From: Sarcina sp. DSM 11001 | Lineage (GTDB): Bacteria; Bacillota; Clostridia; Lachnospirales; Lachnospiraceae | Direction: 5' to 3' | NCBI RefSeq assembly: GCF_900101015.1 | Contig: NZ_FNFZ01000011.1 | Span: 1 to 64,000 of the forward strand | DNA: 64,000 nucleotides | Shown here: positions 1 through 9,478 of the stretch, piece after piece | How positions within the stretch are numbered: position 1 is the first letter of the stretch | Layout of the letters: each line of letters begins with the position of its first letter | The notes under the pieces: model-generated | Told to the model about the DNA's origin: nothing | The model's input: only the letters and a program-made list of their open reading frames with translations | Databases searched by the model: none | Made by a program: the position numbers and the translations under genes

Positions 1-4
1 ACCG

Positions 5-1366
5 TTGATAATGCATTCGAAGTTTGGGCTGTTCCAAATGAGCAGCTTAAGTCTCTGTGCAGCTTTAAGTAAAGTTAATTTTGTCGTTTACTATAATTTA
101 GAGATTCAGATGGATGCCGGGTCGGAAACAAAGGATGAACAGACTTCAGTACATTCTGCTACGGGGGCGACGGCTGTTCCCGCTGCGGAGACAGCAGCTC
201 CGGAGCTTCCCGGGGAAGCGGAGGAAGAAAGTCCTTTCATCGGCACATGGGTCTGCGGCAGAGCGACCGTTGAGATCCTTTTAGAAAAAGGAGAAGACGA
301 GGCTGACCCCGCAAGGAAAGCGGCGGCAGAAGCGGACAAGGCGGCAGCAGGTGTGACAGAAGACGCAGCTGTGGAAAGTGCTAAAACCCCTGAGGCAGAG
401 AGTGCAGCGGCTCCTGCAGCCAAAGAAGAGTCTTCTGTATTGGCGGAAACAGGAGCACCCTCGGCAGCAGCAGAGCCGGTCAATCCGGTTAAGACAGGAG
501 TGCCTGCATCTGAAGAGCCGGCCAAAACGGCAGAGACAGGAGCGCCTGCAGCAGAAGAGCCGGCCAAAGCAGGCGGGACAGGCGCATCTGCGGCGGAAGA
601 AAACAAAGAAGCTTCCGGCACTGCCGGTACTGAAGCGGCAGCAGAGACTCCCGCCAAACCGGAGACACCCGCAGGAGACGTTTATAAAGTCGGTATCGTC
701 TGGGGCTCCAGTTACAATGAAGTGTGCAGATGGGACTATACCTGCACACTGGACAAAGAAGGGAAAGTCCTCTCAGATCCCGGAACAGGTATCAGAACGG
801 ATATTGTATTCGGGGCGGAGGGCGCGACTGAAACTGCAGAAGTCATCTATTCAGACGGCGCGGCTGAGTTCACGATCGATAAGGACGGGAAGCTCCTGTG
901 GAATGACAAGAAGGAAGATGCTGCTCAGGATATGGCCTTTGAGAGAGTTTCCTTCTATTCCGAGGCTCCTTCCGCGGAAGACCTCGCAGACGGCTTTTTC
1001 CGTGTCATCAGCAGTTACGGACAGGGTGTCAGCGGGACTTCCCTCAAAGAAGCCATTGCGGCCTGCAGGGCATTCGGTTTTGCAGGAACTTATGACATTA
1101 TGAATGTGGCAGAAGAGGAGCTTGAGCAGAATCTTGAAGCCGCATGGAAGAGCCTGAAAAAGCAGGAGCAGGATGCTTTCAGTATCAATTATCCCGGTGT
1201 GATCTCACTGGTCGATTCCTGCCTCTCCAATTGGAAGGGAGCCCGCGGTCTCTTTGAAGATGCCGGCGTTGCTAAAGAAATGGAGATGCAGCTTGAAGAC
1301 TCCCAGACCAGAGCTTCCTGGGCGGAGCTGCTTGCGGCTTTTGGAAAAGTCAATACCGGAGAATAA
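5..1366 (+). CDS. Low-complexity hypothetical protein, 5' end uncertain
   Basis: I do not recognise this protein. From roughly residue 45 to 220 it is dominated by Ala, Glu, Pro and Thr, with imperfect ~19-residue repeats of the type ETGAPAAEEPAKA. After that comes an ordinary-looking segment (VYKVGIVWGSSYNEVC and on) with alternating hydrophobic strands, then a helical C-terminal ~120 residues. The frame is open to the window edge, so the true start may lie upstream; an internal ATG at 110 follows a possible TATAAT at 92-97. It ends just before ychF, whose RBS follows the stop. The repeat region looks like an expanded linker between a short N-terminus and a C-terminal domain. No function is proposed. 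Confidence 0.6.
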   Translation: MIMHSKFGLFQMSSLSLCAALSKVNFVVYYNLEIQMDAGSETKDEQTSVHSATGATAVPAAETAAPELPGEAEEESPFIGTWVCGRATVEILLEKGEDEADPARKAAAEADKAAAGVTEDAAVESAKTPEAESAAAPAAKEESSVLAETGAPSAAAEPVNPVKTGVPASEEPAKTAETGAPAAEEPAKAGGTGASAAEENKEASGTAGTEAAAETPAKPETPAGDVYKVGIVWGSSYNEVCRWDYTCTLDKEGKVLSDPGTGIRTDIVFGAEGATETAEVIYSDGAAEFTIDKDGKLLWNDKKEDAAQDMAFERVSFYSEAPSAEDLADGFFRVISSYGQGVSGTSLKEAIAACRAFGFAGTYDIMNVAEEELEQNLEAAWKSLKKQEQDAFSINYPGVISLVDSCLSNWKGARGLFEDAGVAKEMEMQLEDSQTRASWAELLAAFGKVNTGE

Positions 1367-1386
1367 ACAAGGAGATAGATGTAAAT

Positions 1387-2520
1387 ATGAAATTAGGAAT
1401 CGTTGGCCTTCCGAACGTAGGCAAGAGCACCCTGTTTAACGCACTTACAAAAGCCGGCGCTGAGGCGGCTAATTACCCCTTTTGCACGATCGATCCCAAT
1501 GTAGGTGTGGTCGCTGTCCCGGACGAGCGGATCAGGCTTCTCGGAGAGATGTATCACTCCAAAAAGGTGACCCCTGCTGTTATTGAATTCGTCGATATCG
1601 CGGGTCTGGTCAAGGGTGCCTCCAAGGGAGAGGGCCTGGGCAACCAGTTCCTGGCCAATATTCGTGAGGTGGACGCCATTGTCCATGTGGTCCGGTGTTT
1701 CGAGGATGAGAACGTGATCCATGTGGACGGCAGTGTGGACCCCTTGCGCGATATAGAAACGATCAACCTGGAGCTGGTCTTTGCAGACCTCGAGGTACTG
1801 GAGCGCAGGATCTCCAAGGTGGCGCGCACAGCCAAGATGGATAAGGAAGCCGGGAAGGAGATGGAATTCCTGAAAAAGGTGAGAGACCATCTCGAGAGCG
1901 GAAAGCCGGCCTCCCTTCTGTCCGGCCACGGCGGAGCCGGGACCGGAGCAGCTGATTCAGACCTGTCCGAGGATGAGGAAAAGTGGCTCCAGACCTATAA
2001 CCTGCTCACGGACAAGCCTGTGATCTATGCCGCCAATGTTGCGGAGGATGATCTGGCAAATGACGGGGCGGACAATGAGGGTGTTCAGAAGGTGCGCGAA
2101 TACGCGGCGCAGACAGGGAGCGAAGTCTTCGTCATTTGCGCGAGCATCGAATCGGAGATCGCTGAGCTTGACGACGATGAGAAAGCCCTGTTCCTGGAGG
2201 ATCTGGGAGTGGAAGAAGCAGGTCTTGACAAGCTTGTCCGTGCAAGCTACAGGACCCTGGGTCTCATGAGCTTCCTCACAGCGGGAGAGGATGAGACCCG
2301 TGCCTGGACCATCAAGATCGGGACCAAAGCTCCTCAGGCTGCCGGAAAGATCCACAGCGATTTCGAGAGAGGCTTCATCAAGGCAGAAGTTGTCAACTAC
2401 AAGACCCTGCTCGAACTTGGTTCCCTCGCCGCTGCCCGTGAAAAGGGCCTGGTCGGCATGGAAGGCAAGGAATATGTCGTCAAGGATGGAGATGTCATCC
2501 TGTTCAGATTTAATGTTTAG
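1387..2520 (+). CDS. ychF: YchF/OLA1-family P-loop ATPase
   Basis: This is a ribosome-associated, redox-responsive nucleotidase of the Obg-related TRAFAC class. The N-terminus [20 protein letters not shown] carries the P-loop; a G3-like [20 protein letters not shown] and a C-terminal TGS-type domain ([23 protein letters not shown]) follow, all typical of the family. At 377 residues it is slightly longer than the usual ~365. The extra length is a Gly/Ala/Ser-rich insertion around residues 178-196 ([20 protein letters not shown]). An AAGGAG ribosome site precedes the ATG. The stop overlaps a possible GTG for lgt, so the two are probably cotranscribed. Confidence 0.95.
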   Translation: MKLGIVGLPNVGKSTLFNALTKAGAEAANYPFCTIDPNVGVVAVPDERIRLLGEMYHSKKVTPAVIEFVDIAGLVKGASKGEGLGNQFLANIREVDAIVHVVRCFEDENVIHVDGSVDPLRDIETINLELVFADLEVLERRISKVARTAKMDKEAGKEMEFLKKVRDHLESGKPASLLSGHGGAGTGAADSDLSEDEEKWLQTYNLLTDKPVIYAANVAEDDLANDGADNEGVQKVREYAAQTGSEVFVICASIESEIAELDDDEKALFLEDLGVEEAGLDKLVRASYRTLGLMSFLTAGEDETRAWTIKIGTKAPQAAGKIHSDFERGFIKAEVVNYKTLLELGSLAAAREKGLVGMEGKEYVVKDGDVILFRFNV

Positions 2521-2540
2521 TGGCAAGGGCAGCGATTAAT

Positions 2541-3425
2541 ATGGAACAAATGATGGGAGATATGGACATCGCGTTTCCCCACCTGGGAATCTATCTGCAA
2601 AATGTCCCTAAAACGATAATGGTGGGGAACTTCGGGATCGCCATCTATGGCATCCTGGTCGCTTCAGCGATGCTGATCGGCATTTCGATCTCGGCCCATG
2701 TCGGAAAAAAGACAGGGCAGGATCCTGATCTGTACTGGGATTCCTTTGTATGGATCGTGATCTCGGCGATCGCCGGCGCCAGGATCTACTATGTGATCTT
2801 CATGTGGGAGTTTTATAAGGACAATCTCCTCCAGATCTTTAATCTGCGCGCGGGAGGACTCGCGATCTACGGCGGAATCTTCCTGTGCGTGGTCACGATC
2901 TTTATCTATTGCCGGAAGAAAAAGGTCAGCGCTCCCCTGTATCTCGATACGATCGTGTTCGGTCTTCTGATCGGCCAGGTGATCGGGCGATGGGGTAACT
3001 TTTTTAACAGAGAAGTGTTTGGAGAGTATACAGACAGTCTGCTGGCGATGCGCCTGCCTGTCGCTATGGTGCGGGCATCTGACATCAGCGAATCCATCGC
3101 CGCACATATGACAGAAGGCACCAACTATATCCAGGTCCATCCCACTTTCCTGTACGAGGGCATGTGGAACCTCATGATCTGTCTGCTGCTGTTTTTGTAC
3201 ATGCGCAAAAAGAAATTTGACGGTGAGCTGTTCCTGATCTATCTCGCGGCCTACGGTGTCGGCCGCGCCGCCATCGAATATATCCGGACCGACCAGCTCT
3301 ACCTGCCCGGGACGAAGATCCCTGTGTCCATGGTCGTAGGCCTTGTGCTGGCAGTCTGTTCCACAGCCGCAGTGATCATAGGAAGAATGCGAAAAAAGGA
3401 AATAAAAGAGATCAAGACAGTTTAA
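2541..3425 (+). CDS. lgt: Prolipoprotein diacylglyceryl transferase
   Basis: Lgt transfers a diacylglyceryl group from phosphatidylglycerol to the lipobox cysteine of prelipoproteins at the membrane. It is a multi-pass protein with the family signature GRWGNFFNREVFG near residue 155 and the HPTFLYEGMWN motif that carries catalytic-region residues. An in-frame GTG at 2520 overlaps the ychF stop. I prefer the ATG at 2541, which follows a GGCAAGGG stretch and begins closer to the usual family N-terminus. The length (~294 aa) is normal. A strong intrinsic terminator follows directly. Confidence 0.93.
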   Translation: MEQMMGDMDIAFPHLGIYLQNVPKTIMVGNFGIAIYGILVASAMLIGISISAHVGKKTGQDPDLYWDSFVWIVISAIAGARIYYVIFMWEFYKDNLLQIFNLRAGGLAIYGGIFLCVVTIFIYCRKKKVSAPLYLDTIVFGLLIGQVIGRWGNFFNREVFGEYTDSLLAMRLPVAMVRASDISESIAAHMTEGTNYIQVHPTFLYEGMWNLMICLLLFLYMRKKKFDGELFLIYLAAYGVGRAAIEYIRTDQLYLPGTKIPVSMVVGLVLAVCSTAAVIIGRMRKKEIKEIKTV

Positions 3426-3448
3426 AAAAACAATAATAATAAGCCTGT

Positions 3449-3495
3449 AAAGCGGCCTGAAGAGCAGTCCTGTACTGTTTTTCAGGCCGCTTTTT
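3449..3495 (+). terminator. Intrinsic terminator after lgt
   Basis: A perfect 13-bp stem (AAAGCGGCCTGAA at 3449-3461 with its complement at 3481-3493) closes a 19-nt loop and ends in a T-run. It separates ychF-lgt from the dcw cluster. Confidence 0.9.
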
Positions 3496-3694
3496 CGTGA
3501 AATGAGCAAAAGAGAACAGTTCGTTTGAATGCCCGCCATCAGAACCTGTGAAAGGAGAATGCATCCACGGCGCTCTGTAAAAATGTGAAATACAGGAAAA
3601 ATATCTGACAAAATGACCGGACAAAAAGATCCGCAAATACAACCCGCAAATACGATCTGAAATTAACGATCAGGATAAAAACCCCTGCCAAGTA

Positions 3695-3723
3695 TTGAAA
3701 TATCCTGTTTAAGTTGGTATTAT
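3695..3723 (+). promoter_or_regulatory. Promoter of the dcw cluster (mraZ)
   Basis: TTGAAA (3695-3700) and TATTAT (3718-3723) are separated by 17 bp, with a TGG extension just before the -10. Predicted initiation near 3730 falls at the first MraZ box, so bound MraZ would cover the start site. Confidence 0.75.
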
Positions 3724-3731
3724 TACATAAA

Positions 3732-3756
3732 GTGGGTAAAAGTGGAGGAAAGTGGC
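3732..3756 (+). promoter_or_regulatory. MraZ operator: three direct GTGG boxes
   Basis: GTGGG, GTGGA and GTGGC begin at 3732, 3742 and 3752, an exact 10-bp period, immediately upstream of the mraZ start. MraZ is known to bind direct TGGGN repeats spaced one helical turn apart in its own promoter, so this is very likely an autoregulatory site. The middle box overlaps the GGAGG ribosome site. Confidence 0.85.
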
Positions 3757-3758
3757 GG

Positions 3759-4190
3759 ATGTTCATGGGTTCCTATGATCATTCTCTCGACACAAAGGGG
3801 AGGATGATCATTCCTTCCAAATTCAGAGAAGCGCTGGGAGAGAGATTTGTGATCACAAAGAGTCTTGATCACTGTCTCTGCATCTACGACATGGCAGCCT
3901 GGGAGCGGTTTGTACAAAAGCTCTCCGGGCTTCCTTACAATACCCGAAAGCAGCGTGAACTGGTCAGGTTCTTTTTATCAGGAGCCTCAGAGGTGGAACC
4001 GGACAAACAGGGCAGAGTTCTGTTGACACAGAATCTGCGCGATCATGCCCATATCACAAAGGATGTGATCCTGATGGGCGTGGGAGCCAGGATCGAGATC
4101 TGGGATCCTGCCACCTATGAAGCGGAGGCCTTCAGCGATGATATGAATGAGATCGCAGAAGAGCTTCTGGGAAACGGATTTGAGATTTAA
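3759..4190 (+). CDS. mraZ: MraZ transcriptional regulator
   Basis: MraZ is the AbrB-fold DNA-binding protein that heads dcw clusters and represses its own promoter. The 143-residue product starts [19 protein letters not shown] and contains the two SpoVT/AbrB-like halves, the second around [20 protein letters not shown]; this duplicated DxKGR/DxQGR arrangement is the family hallmark. The ATG at 3759 is preceded by GGAGG with 10-nt spacing. Longer in-frame extension upstream would run into the operator and promoter, so it is not used. It is the first gene of the rsmH-ftsL-PBP-mraY run. Confidence 0.95.
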   Translation: MFMGSYDHSLDTKGRMIIPSKFREALGERFVITKSLDHCLCIYDMAAWERFVQKLSGLPYNTRKQRELVRFFLSGASEVEPDKQGRVLLTQNLRDHAHITKDVILMGVGARIEIWDPATYEAEAFSDDMNEIAEELLGNGFEI

Positions 4191-4330
4191 ACGGGTCCTG
4201 TCAGGTTTCGGACCAGGTCCCGGACCAGTTTTCAGATTGGGGTTCAGAACATGTTCCCATTCGGGTTCCAGACCGGGTTTTAAACCGTTTTTCAGATACT
4301 GGACGCAGTTTTTTTACAGAGAGATCACAA
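4191..4330 (+). repeat. Degenerate repeats between mraZ and rsmH
   Basis: This spacer is built of variants of CGGGTTC/CAGGTTTCGGACC and CAGGTCCCGGACCAGTTTTC, repeated four to five times with drift. No ORF or terminator is seen. It resembles the repeat-filled gaps elsewhere in the window. Confidence 0.55.
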
Positions 4331-5317
4331 ATGGAATTTAAACATACATCAGTGCTTCTTCAGGAGTGCATCGACGGTCTCAATATCCGGCCGGATGGTT
4401 TATATATTGACGGCACACTGGGCGGAGGCGGGCATTCTTTTGAAATAGCAAAGCGTCTCACTCAGGGAGGAGTTCTGATCGGGATCGACCAGGATGAAGA
4501 AGCACTGTCGGCAGCCGGAGAAAGGCTGTTCGTCTATTCAGACAGAGTGCGCCTGGTCCACGATAATTATGAGAACATGGAAAACGCGGTCCGCAGCTTT
4601 CTGGAGGAAACTGCGTTTTCTGTCGTTCAGAGAGAAGAAGGCCAGGACAAAATTTCCGGGACAGTAGACGGGATCCTTCTGGATCTGGGGGTCTCTTCCT
4701 ATCAGCTGGATAATCCCGAGAGGGGGTTCTCCTACAGGACGGACGCGCCTCTGGATATGCGCATGGACCGGACTGCGGATTTCAGCGCGAGGGATATCGT
4801 CAATACCTACAGCGCCCAGGAGCTGACAAGGATCCTCAGGGATTACGGAGAAGAGAAATGCGCGGCGAAAATTGCCGCGAATATCGTAAAGGAGAGAGAG
4901 ATCGCCCCTATCGAGACGACCGGCAGACTGGCTCAGATCGTGGAGAGATCCATCCCGATGAAAATGCGGGAGAGGGGAGGCAATCCCTGCAAGAGGACAT
5001 TTCAGGCTGTCCGGATCGCCTGCAACAGAGAGCTGGAGGTGCTGGAGGACACGCTGGATACTATGATCGATATGCTAAAGCCCGGCGGAAGGCTCTGCAT
5101 CATCACCTTCCATTCACTGGAGGACCGGATCGTCAAAAATGCTTTCCGCAGGAATGAAAAGCCCTGTATATGTCCGCCGGAGTTTCCCGTCTGTGTATGC
5201 GGGCGCGTTTCAAAAGGCAGAGTGATCACCAGAAAGCCGATCCTTCCCGGAAAGGAAGAACTGGCTCAGAACAGGAGATCTGCAAGCGCAAAGCTCAGGA
5301 TATTTGAGAAGCAATAA
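4331..5317 (+). CDS. rsmH: 16S rRNA (cytosine-1402-N4) methyltransferase
   Basis: RsmH (MraW) methylates N4 of C1402 in the decoding centre of 16S rRNA using S-adenosylmethionine. The N-terminus [17 protein letters not shown] and the SAM-binding motif [10 protein letters not shown] are diagnostic. [34 protein letters not shown] and the Cys-containing [13 protein letters not shown] complete the family pattern. At 328 residues it is slightly long; the extra residues sit around [11 protein letters not shown]. It follows mraZ as in most Gram-positive dcw clusters. Confidence 0.96.
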   Translation: MEFKHTSVLLQECIDGLNIRPDGLYIDGTLGGGGHSFEIAKRLTQGGVLIGIDQDEEALSAAGERLFVYSDRVRLVHDNYENMENAVRSFLEETAFSVVQREEGQDKISGTVDGILLDLGVSSYQLDNPERGFSYRTDAPLDMRMDRTADFSARDIVNTYSAQELTRILRDYGEEKCAAKIAANIVKEREIAPIETTGRLAQIVERSIPMKMRERGGNPCKRTFQAVRIACNRELEVLEDTLDTMIDMLKPGGRLCIITFHSLEDRIVKNAFRRNEKPCICPPEFPVCVCGRVSKGRVITRKPILPGKEELAQNRRSASAKLRIFEKQ

Positions 5318-5395
5318 AAGTACAGGCTATCTTAGAAGCGAAAATAGTTGTGTATTAAAAGACGATAAAAACGCAGTACATTGAGAGGCAGTGAG

Positions 5396-5923
5396 ATGGT
5401 AAGAACACTGGACGGGAACAGGGATTCCTCTTTTGAAAAACAGAAAAGACAGCCCGGGTGGAGTAAGACCCCGGCTGTTCCTGCACAGAACTCTTACCGG
5501 GCAGGACGCCGTCTGTCAGGAGTAAGAAACGCAGCCGGCCCGGGATCAGAGGAGAGCGGACCGGACAGGAATACCAGCGGCAGCAGCCTGGTGAGAGGCT
5601 CGGTCATGAGCCTGGGGACTGTTGTGTTCATGCTGGGGATCATTGCCCTGATCACGACCCTGCTGATCTACTACATTACGATCCAGGCGGAAGTCAAGCG
5701 CACCTCCCAGGAAATTGCCGAGATGGAGGAAGAGCTGACCCAGATCAGGGCGGAAAACGATGCGGCCTACAATGAGATCAATGACAGCATCAGCCTGGAT
5801 GAAGTGCGCGAGCGGGCTATCCATGAACTCGGTATGAAATATGCCAACAGGGACCAGGTCGTGATCTATTCCACCGAGGAGGAGGACACTGTGCACCAGG
5901 TGATGGAAGCCGGCGGACAATGA
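5396..5923 (+). CDS. FtsL/DivIC-like cell-division protein
   Basis: A small bitopic septal protein. About 65 polar residues are followed by one membrane segment (TVVFMLGIIALITTLLIYYI) and a coiled-coil (QEIAEMEEELTQIRAENDAA). The short C-terminal domain LDEVRERAIHELGMKYANRD is typical of FtsL/DivIC, which bridge FtsQ/DivIB to the FtsW-PBP synthase. Sequence conservation is too low to separate FtsL from DivIC; position between rsmH and the transpeptidase favours FtsL. The ATG at 5396 has GAGGCAGTGAG before it. The N-terminal tail is unusually long. Confidence 0.82.
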   Translation: MVRTLDGNRDSSFEKQKRQPGWSKTPAVPAQNSYRAGRRLSGVRNAAGPGSEESGPDRNTSGSSLVRGSVMSLGTVVFMLGIIALITTLLIYYITIQAEVKRTSQEIAEMEEELTQIRAENDAAYNEINDSISLDEVRERAIHELGMKYANRDQVVIYSTEEEDTVHQVMEAGGQ

Positions 5924-5947
5924 CCGCGGTCAGAGAGGTAAGAAACT

Positions 5948-8050
5948 TTGAACAGTAATCAGGTTAAGCGGACGGGACGCGGCATAAGGAAAGGACCAAA
6001 ACGTTTTACGATCAGCATGAAAAAAAGGCTGGTGGTCCTGTTTCTGATCATCCTGACAGCTTTTTTTGCGCTGGGGATCCGTCTTTATCTCATTCAGAGG
6101 GACAATGGCCGCTCGTATACCATGCAGGTACTTTCCCAGCAGGCTTACAATAACAAGACTCTTCCCTGTAAAAGGGGAAAGATCATGGACAGCAGCGGCA
6201 CTGTCCTGGCGGACAGTCAGCTGGTCTACAATGTGATCATAGATGCCAAGCAGATGCTTGAAGAGGATGATTATCTGGAACCCTCTCTTGACGCTGCCGA
6301 GCGGCTGGGGATCGACAGGGAAAAACTGCTCGCCTATATAACCGAACATCCTGACTCGCAGTATTACATCGCGAGAAAAAATCTGCCCTATCAGGACAAG
6401 AGGGACTTTGACGAGGAAGTGGAAAAGGGCATCGAAAAGGAAAAGAAAGCTCTTGAGAAAGCAGAAGAAGATAATAAAGACAGCCGGGACGGGGAAAGCG
6501 GACAGGCCGGTCAAAAGACGCCGAAAAAGACAGAGGTCAAACTGGTATACAGCAATATCAAGGGAATCTGGTTTGAAGAGAGCTATATCCGCACTTATCC
6601 CTGCAAAACTCTTGCCGCAGATGTGATCGGGTTTACAGTGGGAGACAATACCGGAGCGTACGGTCTGGAAGAATATTATGAGGAGACCCTCAAGGGAGTC
6701 CCCGGACGGTCCTACGGATATCTGGATGAATCCCTGAATATGGAACAGACCACGATCCAGCCCAAGGACGGCAACAACCTCGTCCTGACCCTGGATGCCA
6801 ATATTCAGAGTATCTGCGAGAAATACCTCAATGAATTAAATGAGGAGTTCAGAAACAGAAGGCACAAAGGAAACGGCTTCAATAACGGCGCCTGCATCAT
6901 TATGGATGTCAATACCGGCGGGATCCTGGCCATGGCCAGTTCTCCTGGTTTTGACCTGAGCGACCCCTATAACATTTCCGCAGTCGCAGGTATGCCCAAG
7001 CTGGATGAAAATTACAATCCGATCAGCAGTTATATGTCGGAGGCTGACACCCAGGCCCTGTCTGATGCCGATAAATCCAAGTACCTGAGTACCCTGTGGA
7101 GTAACTACTGCATAAGTTCCCATTTTGAACCGGGATCGACGGCAAAGCCATTTACCACAGCCACAGGGCTTGAGACAGGAAAGATAAAACCGACCGACAA
7201 ATATGAATGCAACGGTTATCTTCAGGTCGGAGATACCTACATACGATGCGTACACGTGGCGGGCGACGGGATCCTGGATCCCGGCGGCGCGATTGAGAGG
7301 TCCTGCAACGTGGCGCTCATGCAGGAGGCAGAAAAGATCGGCGCGGACATCTTCTGCAAATATCAGAATGTATTTAACTTCGGCCTTAAGACCAATGTCG
7401 ACCTCGCCAGAGAATCGAGGACGAATGAGTTTTTGTATACATCGGACCAGATGTCGGATGTCGACCTCGCCTCCAATTCTTTTGGTCAGAACTTTGAATG
7501 CACGATGATCCAGATGATCTCCGGTTTCTGCTCCCTGATCAACGGAGGCAGCTATTACCAGCCTCATATCGTCGACAGGATCACGAGCGCGGGAGGATCG
7601 ACGGTCCTTACCAATTCCCCCCGCCTTCTGAAAAAGACAGTGTCTGAAGAAACCAGCGCGATGATCCGCAAATACTGCATCCGGGTCGTCGAGGGAGAGA
7701 ACGGAACGGGCCCCCAGGCCAGGCCGGCGGGCTACAGGGTCGGTGGCAAGACAGGAACCGCAGAGACCCTTCCCCGTGAAAACGGGCAGTATATCGTCTC
7801 CTTCCTGGGGTTCGCGCCTGCTGAAAACCCCAGGATCGCCATCTACGTGGTCCTGGACCGCATGAACAAGAAAAATCAGGACGAATCCCTCTGGGCGAGC
7901 GCTACTGCCAGAAAGATTCTGACAGAAGTGCTTCCCTACATGAATATCTACATGACAGAGCCTCTGACAGATGCGGAGCGGATCGAGCTCGAGAAACAGG
8001 GCCTGTATGACACAAATGACCGGAAAAATGACCGGACAAAAGATAAGTAA
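5948..8050 (+). CDS. Class B penicillin-binding protein (FtsI/SpoVD type)
   Basis: A monofunctional transpeptidase that cross-links septal or spore-cortex peptidoglycan. One membrane segment (about residues 27-45) precedes the PBP dimerisation domain and the transpeptidase domain. The catalytic SxxK is in FEPGSTAKPF, SxN in RSCNVALM and KTG in VGGKTGTAE. The dimerisation domain holds a charged insertion near residues 156-198 rich in Lys, Glu and Asp, another low-complexity insertion typical of this window. No PASTA repeats are present, which argues against a full SpoVD and leaves FtsI/PBP2B versus SpoVD open. The TTG start is chosen because AGAGAGGTAAG lies at proper spacing; ATG 6017 is the alternative. 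Confidence 0.92.
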   Translation: MNSNQVKRTGRGIRKGPKRFTISMKKRLVVLFLIILTAFFALGIRLYLIQRDNGRSYTMQVLSQQAYNNKTLPCKRGKIMDSSGTVLADSQLVYNVIIDAKQMLEEDDYLEPSLDAAERLGIDREKLLAYITEHPDSQYYIARKNLPYQDKRDFDEEVEKGIEKEKKALEKAEEDNKDSRDGESGQAGQKTPKKTEVKLVYSNIKGIWFEESYIRTYPCKTLAADVIGFTVGDNTGAYGLEEYYEETLKGVPGRSYGYLDESLNMEQTTIQPKDGNNLVLTLDANIQSICEKYLNELNEEFRNRRHKGNGFNNGACIIMDVNTGGILAMASSPGFDLSDPYNISAVAGMPKLDENYNPISSYMSEADTQALSDADKSKYLSTLWSNYCISSHFEPGSTAKPFTTATGLETGKIKPTDKYECNGYLQVGDTYIRCVHVAGDGILDPGGAIERSCNVALMQEAEKIGADIFCKYQNVFNFGLKTNVDLARESRTNEFLYTSDQMSDVDLASNSFGQNFECTMIQMISGFCSLINGGSYYQPHIVDRITSAGGSTVLTNSPRLLKKTVSEETSAMIRKYCIRVVEGENGTGPQARPAGYRVGGKTGTAETLPRENGQYIVSFLGFAPAENPRIAIYVVLDRMNKKNQDESLWASATARKILTEVLPYMNIYMTEPLTDAERIELEKQGLYDTNDRKNDRTKDK

Positions 8051-8151
8051 AATGCGGAACTGTAAATGTTCTGAAGCGCAAATAAACTGCGGAACGGACA
8101 AATCCTTTAACTGCAAAAACCTGCGGAAAAAGGGAAAGGACTTGGAAACAA

Positions 8152-9123
8152 ATGCATCTGGATGTTGATTTGACTGCAGCTGTGACGACATTTCTCGTCG
8201 GCTTTCTGGTGAGTGCCGTATCGGGGAGATACCTGATCCCCTTTCTCAGGAGGCTGAAGGCGGGACAGACGGAACGCAGCGACGGCCCTCAAAGCCATTT
8301 AAAAAAGACAGGAACTCCGAACATGGGAGGGCTGATGATCCTGCTCGGAGTGACACTGGCCTGTTTTCTCCCCTTCCGGGGGCAAAGAAACACGATCCCG
8401 GTCCTTATCCTCACGATCGGCTTCGGACTGATCGGCTTTGCCGATGATTATATCAAAGTAGTGAAAAAAAGATCGGACGGCCTGCTCGCCTGGCAGAAGT
8501 TTCTGCTGCAGGTGCTGGTCTCTCTTTTGTTTGCCTTTTATGTACAGAAGATCCACTATGTGCCCCTCACCATGAAGATTCCGTTTATGACCGGAAAAGT
8601 TCTCAATTTTGGCTTTTTGAATATTCCGATCATGGTGTTTATCGCTGTGGCCACAGTCAACGGGACGAATTTTACCGACGGAGTGGACGGGCTCGCGAGC
8701 TGCGTGACGATAGCCGTCGCGGTCTTTTTTGTCATTGCCGCCGCGGCTGCAGCCTCCGGAGTGATCCTCGCCGGTACGGCAATGATCGGAGCCCTGATGG
8801 GATTTCTGCTGTATAACGCCTATCCGGCCAAGGTATTTATGGGAGATACCGGGTCTCTGGCGCTGGGAGGTTTCGTCACCGGAATGGCCTATATGCTCCA
8901 GCTCCCTCTCTTTATTCCGATCGTAGGTTTTATTTATGCCATCGAAGTCATTTCCGTGATCATTCAGGTGCTCTGGTTCAGGCATACCGGAGGAAAACGC
9001 TTTTTCCGGATGGCGCCCATCCACCATCATTTTGAGATGGGAGGCTGGTCGGAAGTGCGGGTTGTGGCTGTATTTACGATCGTCACAGCAGTCCTGGGGG
9101 CGGTTGCCATCCTTGCCCTTTAG
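8152..9123 (+). CDS. mraY: Phospho-N-acetylmuramoyl-pentapeptide transferase
   Basis: MraY transfers phospho-MurNAc-pentapeptide to undecaprenyl phosphate to form lipid I. The polytopic 323-residue protein carries the conserved TGTPNMGGLMIL, the Asp-rich GFADDYIKVVKKR, NGTNFTDGVDGLA and the catalytic-region MAPIHHHFEMGGWSE. It follows the transpeptidase gene by 101 bp. The final codons CCC TTT TAG open a perfect tandem repeat that continues past the stop (see 9118-9150). Confidence 0.96.
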   Translation: MHLDVDLTAAVTTFLVGFLVSAVSGRYLIPFLRRLKAGQTERSDGPQSHLKKTGTPNMGGLMILLGVTLACFLPFRGQRNTIPVLILTIGFGLIGFADDYIKVVKKRSDGLLAWQKFLLQVLVSLLFAFYVQKIHYVPLTMKIPFMTGKVLNFGFLNIPIMVFIAVATVNGTNFTDGVDGLASCVTIAVAVFFVIAAAAAASGVILAGTAMIGALMGFLLYNAYPAKVFMGDTGSLALGGFVTGMAYMLQLPLFIPIVGFIYAIEVISVIIQVLWFRHTGGKRFFRMAPIHHHFEMGGWSEVRVVAVFTIVTAVLGAVAILAL

Positions 9124-9150
9124 CAAGACTTTAACAAGACTTTAACAAGG
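9118..9150 (+). repeat. 11-bp tandem repeat across the mraY stop codon
   Basis: CTTTAGCAAGA, CTTTAACAAGA and CTTTAACAAGG follow one another without gaps. The first copy includes the real TAG stop and the next two carry TAA at the same place. It is one of several stop-anchored repeats in the window. Confidence 0.85.
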
Positions 9151-9478
9151 CGCTTTATCAAAAACAGACAGAGAAGAACACCAGCCTGTCTGTAAAGCCT
9201 TCACGGCCTGGGTACGGTCAGCATACCTGACGAGGAGTGCTTTCTGATGGAAACATAAAAAGGAAAGATAACCTGTGCAGCAGAAAGGTTTTATTCTTCA
9301 TCGCGTAATACCCGTGTCTTCAGACGTGGGATACATGCGCAGAAAGGGAAACCCGCAGGCGCGAACCCATGCTGCGCATGAGCGCAAGACTCGCGAGCGA
9401 GTCTTGAAGATAAGAGTTCCTGATTTGAAGATAAAAATATGATCTGTGTGTCGGGGACACTTTGACAGGGAGAAAAAA
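9151..9478 (+). other. Palindrome-rich gap between mraY and murD
   Basis: This gap has no credible ORF. It holds the hairpin element copy A (9291-9352), then a perfect 8-bp stem AAGACTCG/CGAGTCTT at 9386-9405, and a short repeat of TGAAGATAA at 9405 and 9425. murD's ribosome site CAGGGAG is at its end. The hairpins could form a structured leader or be remains of a small mobile element. Confidence 0.5.
9291..9352 (+). mobile_element. Palindromic ~62-bp element, copy A
   Basis: The core CCCGTGTCTTCAGACGTGGG folds into a nine-pair hairpin with a TC loop and two G-T pairs. Flanks TTATTCTTCATCGCG and GGGAAAC are shared with copies at 45946, 46004 and (inverted) 47611. Hairpin-ended short repeats of this kind are typical of IS200/IS605-derived non-autonomous elements. 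That assignment is inferred; no transposase is nearby. Confidence 0.6.

Noticed and set aside
9151-9478. T-box leader upstream of murD
   Set aside because: No T-box sequence (TGGNACCGCG-type) or specifier arm was found; the hairpins match the dispersed element and a simple perfect stem instead.
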